Made by a program: the position numbers and the translations under genes. Shown here in pieces: positions 56,946-64,000 of a stretch of DNA of 64,000 bases. Location: NCBI GenBank assembly GCA_916610825.1, contig OU744452.1, forward strand, positions 64,501-128,500. Reading direction: 5' to 3'. Numbering within the stretch: the stretch's first letter is position 1; every line of letters begins with the position of its first letter. This stretch comes from Haliclystus octoradiatus. Its lineage: Eukaryota; Cnidaria; Staurozoa; Stauromedusae; Haliclystidae. The notes under the pieces were generated by a model. That model had not been told where the DNA came from and did not search any database. It saw only the letters and a list, made by a program, of their open reading frames with translations.

Positions 56946-58461
56946 ATACTAATCGGCAAGACGTTAGAACAGTCGAAGTACATAATGATAACGAGAACGA
57001 TTCAGATTGTCATATTATCATATCAAAGTTGAGTAATAAAGATGGCAATAGTGGCGCTATATTTTCAACTCTTATTGTTGCTGGAAAGGAAATAAAGTTT
57101 TTACTTGATGGTGGCGCCACTTGCAATGTACTGTGCAGCTGTGATGTCCCCGTTGGCCTTTCATTAGAACCTGCCAGGAAGCTGCGATTGTATGACGGAT
57201 CGGAATTACACGTAAATGGCAAGATTATGTTACCGGTTACAAACCCAAAGAATGGTAGAAATTATGACGTTGTATTTCATGTTATTGAGGATAAACATTC
57301 ACCAGTGTTAGGTATCAACACGTTACAAGTGATGGAATTAATGTCCATAAGAACAGAAAATATCAACTCAGTTAGTACAGGTAAAGATTTTAAATTAGAT
57401 CAAATACTGGTAAAATACGAAGATATTTTTGGCAATGACTTGGGGCGCATCAAAGGCGTAAGTGTGCAAATTAATCTCAAAGACGATCCAACACCATCAT
57501 TCGCTCGAGCAAGAACGGTTCCATTTGCGTTAAGATCTGCTGTGGAAACGTCGTTAAATAAAGCTGTTGCTGATGGGTCTATTGAAAAAGTCGACTCAAG
57601 TGATTGGGCATCTCCAACAGTTAATGTTTCAAAGAAGGATGGGACAATTCGCATATGTTCGGATTTCAAGCGCTCTGTGAATCCACAAATAAAAGTGGAT
57701 ACATATCCGTTTCCTTCGATTGATTATTTGTTTTCAAAGTTGAATGGTGCAAAAGTGTTTACAAAGTTAGATTTATCAAGGTGTTATGAACAATTGGAAG
57801 TGATAGAATCATGTCGTGATATTTTAACTATCAAACACATAAAGGACTTTATCGTCATAAAAGATTGCCATACGGGATCGCTTGTGCTCCGGCAATTTGT
57901 CAACGTGCCATAGAAAAATTATTAGCAAATATTTGTGGGCGTGTGTTGATTTATATGGACGATGTTTTACTTGCTGGTGAAAATGAACAAGAATTACTTC
58001 TTCTTATGCAAAATGTATTTGACATATTTCAAGACCACAATGTACGTCTGAATCGATCAAAATGTGAATTTATGTGTACTAAAGTTGATTACCTCGGTTA
58101 TGTTGTTAGTGGGGATGGAATACATACAGACCCTGCTAAAGTAGAATCAATTAGTCAAGCGAAAGTACCACAAACAACTGGTGAGTTACGATCTTTTCTC
58201 GGTATAGTAAACTATTACGGTAGATTTTGTCCAGATTTATCAACAATTGCTGCACCATTAAATGCTTTGACATGTAACGATGCCGTGTGGCAGTGGACAG
58301 ATGTTTGTCAGGCATCATTTGATAAGATCAAGTATTTGCTTACTAATGCTCCTATTCTTGCACATTATAGCAATGATAAAACGTTAATTCTACAGTGCAA
58401 TGCATCACCTGTAGATGTTGGCTGTGTGCTAGCACACAGAAATGATGATGGCTCTGAATCA
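56873..58461 (+). pseudogene. pol: Gypsy-2 Pol, first part (PR, RT, RNase H start)
   Basis: 56873-57913 has the knuckle, the protease motif LLDGGATCNVL (DGGA in place of the usual DSGA/DTGA), then RT with VFTKLDLSRCYEQL. A frame change near 57830 leads to 57865-58461, with LPYGIACAPAICQRAIEKLL, catalytic YMDDVLLA, GYVVSGDGI, and the RNase H start LILQCNASPVDVGCVLAHR. The RNase H is cut at 58461 by a foldback element and resumes at 61791. Confidence 0.88.
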
Positions 58462-61400
58462 CTAGCCTGCGTCCAGACTAAAACGTTTCTGAAGGAAAGT
58501 GTAAAGTCTGTGTAGCCGACAAAACAAAGCCGTTTTGCTGACACTGCACTAGACTTGCAAAAGCAGTGACTCAATCCTATTGGTTAGCTTTGCTCACGTG
58601 ATTTTAATTCAATGCAAGCCAATCAGATTGTGGGTATCAGTCATGTGATCAACAAAAATTGGGCCACATTTAGGAAGACATTCGGATTTTGAAGGCAATC
58701 TCATTTGATGAACATATACAACGTATTTTTGAGTGAGTTAAATTTGTGTGAGTTAAATCCAGTAACAGTTATAGTTCAGGGAAGAAAAATTCAAAGAAAC
58801 TATTGACAGCTAATGTTTTATTTTCACATGAATTCTGTATAAATCCTTTTCGAACGTACGGAGCACTTCGAAGATTTGGTGAGCGAGTTGGAATGTCACT
58901 TTAGAAGTCAACAAAAAATTTACAAATATAGGAGTTATAACATTGGTATTTTATAACATCGGGACACAAATGATCAATTCTTCCTTCGGTTAGACAATCT
59001 ACTATACAAACAACACAAATTTCTACTCAATTTTTCTCTCGAATGAGTGTCATAAACTTTTTTCAATGATTTATTCCCAAGCTTTAGTGTTTTTTAATGT
59101 TTAACATGTAAACATGATTTTTAGTACAGTCATTTTAAGCCAATATAAGCCTTAACCTCACACAAATTGCAACAGAAGCATTTTTTACCAATTCTAGGGT
59201 CAAATTTTATGCTTAACAACATATCCAAAATGTTCCGAAATCGGAGTAGGCAAAATGCCTTAATTTCGCAATTTGATTTATGGCAATTCCAGTAGAAACA
59301 TGAAAGCGAGGCTGTCCAGTTACAGTGCAATCATGTGATTTAATTTGAAGGAATACCATCAGACATTATAGCCCTGCATCATTTAGCTCATAAAATGTGC
59401 TTAAAATGTATTTACTGTCACTATGTATCAAATTATCAAAACGAGGCTATGTATGAAGATTAAACAAATCGACATAGGAAAACTAGAAAAAGATATATAC
59501 AGTAAGTGAAAAATGTTATTCATTATATTTTAACATTCTACTAGCAGTATAGATCATGTAAATACTTAATTTATCTTATTTAGAAAATACAACCAGGTAA
59601 TATACATTGTTCACAACGAACAAATTCAGGCAAATGTCTAGGAATGTTCATGGTCGCAATTATTTTTGACAGAAATTGACTATTACGATTTGATGATAGG
59701 CCTGCAGAAAAATAGCAGAATAAGATATGCAATAGAAACGTCAAATTAAATTAAACTAAAGAACTAATACCTTCATTAATCATCGACAGGAAATCAATGC
59801 AACTTCGTATATAGACTACAGTTACCCACTCGTTTATGTTACTAATTTAACCATGGAATGAAAATTTAACACAGGAACTTCATCTAAAGGTTATGCCCAA
59901 AATGTTAACTATATACTATACACATATACAATCGGACCTGTTATAACAGCCGTCTCTATATAGCGACCACCTGTCTGAAGTGGTCACTCTTGCAATGTTC
60001 TGAAATAGTATTTTCTATTGAATCGAAGATTGATGAGCTTGGCTGCAGTTTTAGTGAGTTACTCTTTTTCTAGTTCTTGGTTCGTCTGAGCAGATAAAGG
60101 AAACTTGTATAAAGCAAATAATTTGTGCCACTTTTGAAATTTTCAAATTTCCCCGACCATTAGTTCTCCATTCATTTTAATCAATAATGGTTAACATATT
60201 TTCGAAACTTCGAATACAAGTGAGTAAAACTGTAGGGTTCACAATATGTGTTTGGCAGCTATTCATAATATCCCTGCGAAAAACAGTTCAGGAGTTAATG
60301 AACAGTCCATGAACAGTTCATGAACGTTAAATGGCCCAAAGTTTTCATGGATTGTTTATGAACTGTCCGTGAAGGTTCATGAGCTGTTTTTGAATAGTTC
60401 ATGAATTGTTCTAAACTTTTGAACTCCTGAACATTTTGCAGGGGATGTATCGAATCTGTTGTATAAAAATCTTCCGTGGAAAAATAGTTCATAAATGTTA
60501 AATGGCAAAGTTTCATGAACAATTTATAAGCAGTTCATGAACTGCTGAATTAATTTATAAATTGTATAATTTATAATAAATGAAAACTCGGGAGCATTCA
60601 ATAACAATGTTCATGAACTGTTCATGGACTATTCATACGAGTTCATTGACTATGGACCATTTTCTCCATACGAGCTTCCTTTGTCTGCTCAGAGAAACCA
60701 AGGACTGAAAAAGAGGAAATCACCAAAATTACAGCCAAGCTCATCAATCTTTGATTTAATAGAAAATACTATTTCAAGACATTGCAAGAGTGACCACTTC
60801 AGGCAGGTGGTCGCTGTATAGAGATGGCTGTTATAGCAGGTTTGATTGTACGTGTGTATAGGATATAGTCAACATTTTGGGCATAACCTTTGGGTGAAGT
60901 TCCATGTTCAATTTTCATTCCATGGCTAAATTAGTAACATAAACGACTGGATATCTGTAGTCTATATACAAAGTTAAGTGATTTCCTGTCAAGAAGTAAA
61001 AGGTATTAGTTCGTTAGTTTAATTTAATTTAACATTTCTATTGGATATCATTTTCTGCTGTTTTTCTTCAGCCTATCATCAAATCGTAATGGTCAATTTC
61101 TGTCAAAAATAATTGCGACTATGATATCCCCATGCATTTGCCTAAAATTGTTCATTGTGAACAATGTATATTACCTAATTGTATTTTCTAAATAAGATAA
61201 ATAAAGTATTTACATGATCTATACTGCTAGTGGAATGTTAAAATATAATTAGTAACATTTTTCACTTACTGTTTATATGTTTTTCTAATTTTTCTATGTC
61301 GATTTGTTTAATCTTCATATATAGCCTCGTTTTGATAACTTGATACATGGTGACAGTAAAGAAATTTTGAGCACATTATATGTGCTAAATGATGCAAGGC

Positions 61401-61782
61401 TAATATTCCTGATATTTTCCTCTCAAATTAAATCACATGATTTCACTAAAAAAGGACAGCCTCGCTTTCATGTTTCTACTGGGAATGCCATAAATCAAAT
61501 TGCAAAATTAAGGCATTTTGCCTACTCCGATTTCGGAACATTTTGGATATGTTGTTAAGCATAAAATTTTACCCTAGAATTGATGAAAAATGCTTCTGTT
61601 GCAATTTGTGTGAGGTCATTTTTTATAATGACTGTACTATTTCACTCACACAACTGAGACCGGAAATTAAAATTTTATAAGGCGACATCAGAGTAGTACA
61701 GTGTCAGCAAAACAGCTTTGTTCGGTCGGCCACACAGACTTTACACTTTCCTTCAGAAACGGTTTAGTCTGGACGCAGGCTA
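58462..61782. mobile_element. 3.3-kb foldback element in the Gypsy-2 RNase H
   Basis: 3321 bp flanked by the 8-bp duplication CTGAATCA (58454-58461 and 61783-61790). The ends are inverted repeats beginning TAGCCTGCGTCCAGACTAAA. The arms pair almost throughout: 58462-60110 with 60665-61782, the right arm lacking about 500 bp found at 58570-59120. The roughly 550-bp centre is rich in short palindromes such as GTTCATGAACTGTTCATG. No transposase is present. It is a foldback/long-TIR element of unclear superfamily (hAT, P or KDZ by duplication length). Confidence 0.9.
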
Positions 61783-61790
61783 CTGAATCA

Positions 61791-63295
61791 CCTGTAGCCT
61801 ATGCTCATAGAAGTTTATCAAAGTCTGAGCGTAATTATGCGCAAATTGATCGGGAAGCTCTCTCTATTATATTTGGAGTTGAAAAGTTTACGAATTACTT
61901 GTTTGGTCGTGAGATCATTATATTAACTGATCATCAACCCTTGGTCCGCCTACTAGGGCCGAAAACTGATTTACCTGCATTAGCTACAGCCCGATTACAA
62001 CGGTCGGCGATTAAACTGTCTCCGTTGCAGGCCGCGATAATGGTAATGCGGATGCTCTTAGTAGATTACCAGCGTTTAATTCTATTAATAATTATGTTGT
62101 TGATAATGATGAATCTGCTGAATTCTATGTTCAACAGATCGAGAACTTACCTGTCAATGGATCTGATGTGGCAACTGGAACTAATCAGGATTTAATATTA
62201 AAAAGTGTATTTAATTTTGTAAAAATGATTGGCCAAGTAAATGTAGCGACAAATTATTATTACCTTATTACAAGAAGCGCTTTGAGATTGCTTTACACAA
62301 TGATATTTTGCTTTGGGGACGTCGTGTTATAATACCATCTAATTTACGTGAACAAGTTATGACAGAATTACACGATAACCATCCTGGCTCTGTCCGTATG
62401 AGATTACCGGCTAAAATACATTGCTGGTGGCCTAGTATCGATTCTGATTTAGAGGACTTGGTCAGTAACTGTAATATATGTCAAGAAGCAAGACATCACC
62501 CTATACATCAACCAGTGTTACCATGGTCATGGCCAGAAGCCCCTTGGGACAGAATTCACGTGGATTATTCACCGAAGTTCGAGGGAAAGGCCTTATTAAT
62601 TTTAGTAGATGCGCATTCAAAATGGCCTGAGGTAGCTATAACAAATATGAACGATACTGGTTCAACAACAACTATAAACATCTTAAAACGATGGTTTACA
62701 CGTTATGGTTATCCAAAGGTTATTGTTTCCGACAATGGAGCAATTTGTGTCAGAGGAATTTGAGCAGTTTCTAAAAACTATTGGTGTCCGTCGGAAGCCG
62801 ATCGCTCCGTATCATCCATCATCAAATGGAGAGGCTGAGCGTGCCGTACAAACTGTTAAGAATGGTGTTCGGAAAATTCTAAAGGTCAGAAGCATAGAGA
62901 CATGCAGGGTGCAGTGAATGATTTCTTACTAAGCTATCGATCTACACCACATGCTACTACTAAAGTTACACCAGCAGAGTTATTCTTACAAAGACCGGTT
63001 AGAACACGTTTGGATTGTTTATCGGAGGTTAAATCAAGAATGAGTATGGGTGATATAGCTACAACTGAACAGGGCATTGAGAAAGGAGAGTCGTTGAAAT
63101 TTAGAGAATATCGGAAAGATAAGCCAAAGTGGTCATCTGGAACAATAGAAAAGTTGCTAGGAACTAGAAATTTTTTAATCAGAGATACTGATGATAAACT
63201 CCACATTAGACATAGTGATCAGATCATTAGGCAGAGATCTACTCGTAATGTTAAACCGCCGGATTATCTTGGCTTTACTAATGGTAATTAGATGT
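61791..63295 (+). pseudogene. pol: Gypsy-2 Pol, second part (RNase H, integrase)
   Basis: It resumes the RNase H with PVAYAHRSLSKSERNYAQID and LTDHQPLVRLL. After a frame change near 62030 comes the connection ending in NADALSRLP. The integrase has the zinc region (HDNHPGS..., CNICQEARHH), the core (HVDYSPKFEG, then SDNGA with a frame change near 62738) and PYHPSSNGEAERAVQTVK with the catalytic Glu. A further break near 62890 precedes the C-terminal part (FLLSYRSTPHATTKVTPAEL). The stop is at 63290-63292. Defective by at least three frame changes. Confidence 0.88.
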
Positions 63296-63413
63296 GTTAT
63301 TATGTAGCTAGTTTTAATAGTTCTAATACCGTTTAAACAACAATTTAATATAGAGTTTAACATTTATTCACAGTTAATCATTATAAGGTTTATTGTATGT
63401 AAGAAAGGAGGAA

Positions 63414-63551
63414 TGTAGTGCCACGTGATTAGTCACGTGTTTTATGTATATTGTTTGAGGGTTAACATAAAGTTACTTCAGTCGAGGTGTGGCTGAACTA
63501 TTGATAGTGTGTTCTCTGAGTTATGTAAATCATATAGTTGAGGACACTACA
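63414..63551 (+). repeat. 3' LTR of Gypsy-2 (intact)
   Basis: 138 bp, TGTAGTG...CACTACA. It contains the unoccupied KDZ-2 site GGGTTAACATAAAGTTAC near 63460-63478. A purine-rich stretch (AAGAAAGGAGGAA) precedes it. Confidence 0.95.
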
Positions 63552-64000
63552 GGAACCAGGCGTATTCCTATATTGTAACAATGCTTTGGTCCATTCGTCA
63601 ACATTTAAACATGATCGAGAAGAATCCCAACAACGGCTAATAAGTTTTTTCATTAATTTAATCCCAGCATCGGCTCGGCCAATCGACTGTAGATCATATG
63701 GCGATGATGTACTTTTGGTGATGCCCCACTGAGTTAAAAGTCATTAAATGTTTTGGGCTATAAATTGTGGGCCATTATCACAGCAAAAGGTATTGGGTAC
63801 TGAGCTCTGACAAAATACAGCTCTTAGCGAGTTTATAACGGTACCTGTAGGAGCATTCTTACCAAGGTTGAATATAAATGGCCAACCAGAGTAGGCATCA
63901 ATAATAACGAGGAAGTGATGGGCAGCATAAGGAAATCCATCTCGTATCAATTGACGTAGTGCTTGATACTCACTGTCATAGTTACCATTGTGAAGGACAT
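63552..64000 (-). pseudogene. Gypsy-3 integrase fragment
   Basis: The minus reading from the window edge has HHFLVIIDAYSGWPFIFNLG (integrase core strand with Asp), then FCCDNGPQFIAQN (second Asp). After a frame change near 63740 come KSTSSPYDLQSIGRADAG (catalytic Glu site replaced or shifted; normally SNGRAE) and LLQYRNTPG, which stops at the Gypsy-2 LTR. An older Gypsy copy running off the right edge. Confidence 0.8.

Larger units (their letters stand above)
39141..63551 (+). mobile_element. Ty3/Gypsy LTR retrotransposon (Gypsy-2) with two nested elements
   Basis: LTR termini are TGTAGTG and CACTACA. The 5' LTR is split into 39141-39197 and 55843-55924 by the KDZ-2 transposon. The 3' LTR is 63414-63551. 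The interior runs 55925-63413 and is interrupted by a foldback element at 58462-61782. Without these insertions the element is about 4.4 kb. Gag carries a SAP-like N-terminus and pol is broken by several frame changes, so it is defective. The right flank is an older Gypsy integrase. Confidence 0.9.

Overview
This is a repeat-rich, AT-rich animal (metazoan) segment. The host genes are split into many short exons with GT-AG introns, there is no bacterial-style gene packing, and the mobile elements are metazoan types: KDZ DNA transposons, Ty3/Gypsy LTR elements, a Penelope-like element, a LINE tail, hAT and pogo-like MITEs. A Roco GTPase joined to a caspase and a possible helical cytokine fit a marine invertebrate, perhaps a tunicate or other invertebrate deuterostome. 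The species cannot be fixed from sequence alone. A 200-base run of N at 19063-19262 is an assembly gap.

Layout. 1-2.0 kb: dispersed repeats and the 3' end of a LINE (+). 3.2-9.0 kb: an intron-containing KDZ transposase gene (KDZ-1, -). 11.4-13.4 kb: a Penelope-like element with inverted GIY-YIG ends. 13.6-15.2 kb: a probable solo LTR carrying 134-bp tandem repeats. 16.5-18.1 kb: a small element with a 10-bp target duplication, then a ~147-bp tandem array. 18.37-19.0 kb: three phase-0 exons (+) of a probable secreted helical protein that runs into the gap. 19.26-38.08 kb (-): a large host gene, LRR-Roc-COR followed by linker exons and the start of a caspase domain. Its introns hold a Gypsy element (Gypsy-1, 22.05-26.27 kb), Penelope remnants, several MITEs and a 2.1-kb foldback palindrome that itself carries a hAT MITE. 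38.3-39.1 kb: a decayed duplicate of the 5' end of the Roco gene.

39.1-64 kb is a nested stack. Gypsy-2 (LTR pieces at 39141-39197 plus 55843-55924, and at 63414-63551) has its 5' LTR split by a 16.6-kb KDZ transposon (KDZ-2, 39198-55834; 160-bp TIRs; 8-bp duplication TAACATAA). Its RNase H region is split by a 3.3-kb foldback element (58462-61782; 8-bp duplication CTGAATCA). Gypsy-2 appears to lie inside an older Gypsy integrase (Gypsy-3).

The two systems most worth attention are as follows. (1) KDZ-2 is bounded exactly by TIRs and TSD and carries two convergent multi-exon genes: a KDZ transposase (-) and a 337-codon gene (+) with a homeodomain-like region followed by an HMG-box-like region. 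(2) The Roco gene's reading frame continues, with matching intron phases, into a caspase domain, which suggests an LRR-GTPase-caspase signalling or cell-death protein. A candidate four-helix cytokine gene faces it across the gap.
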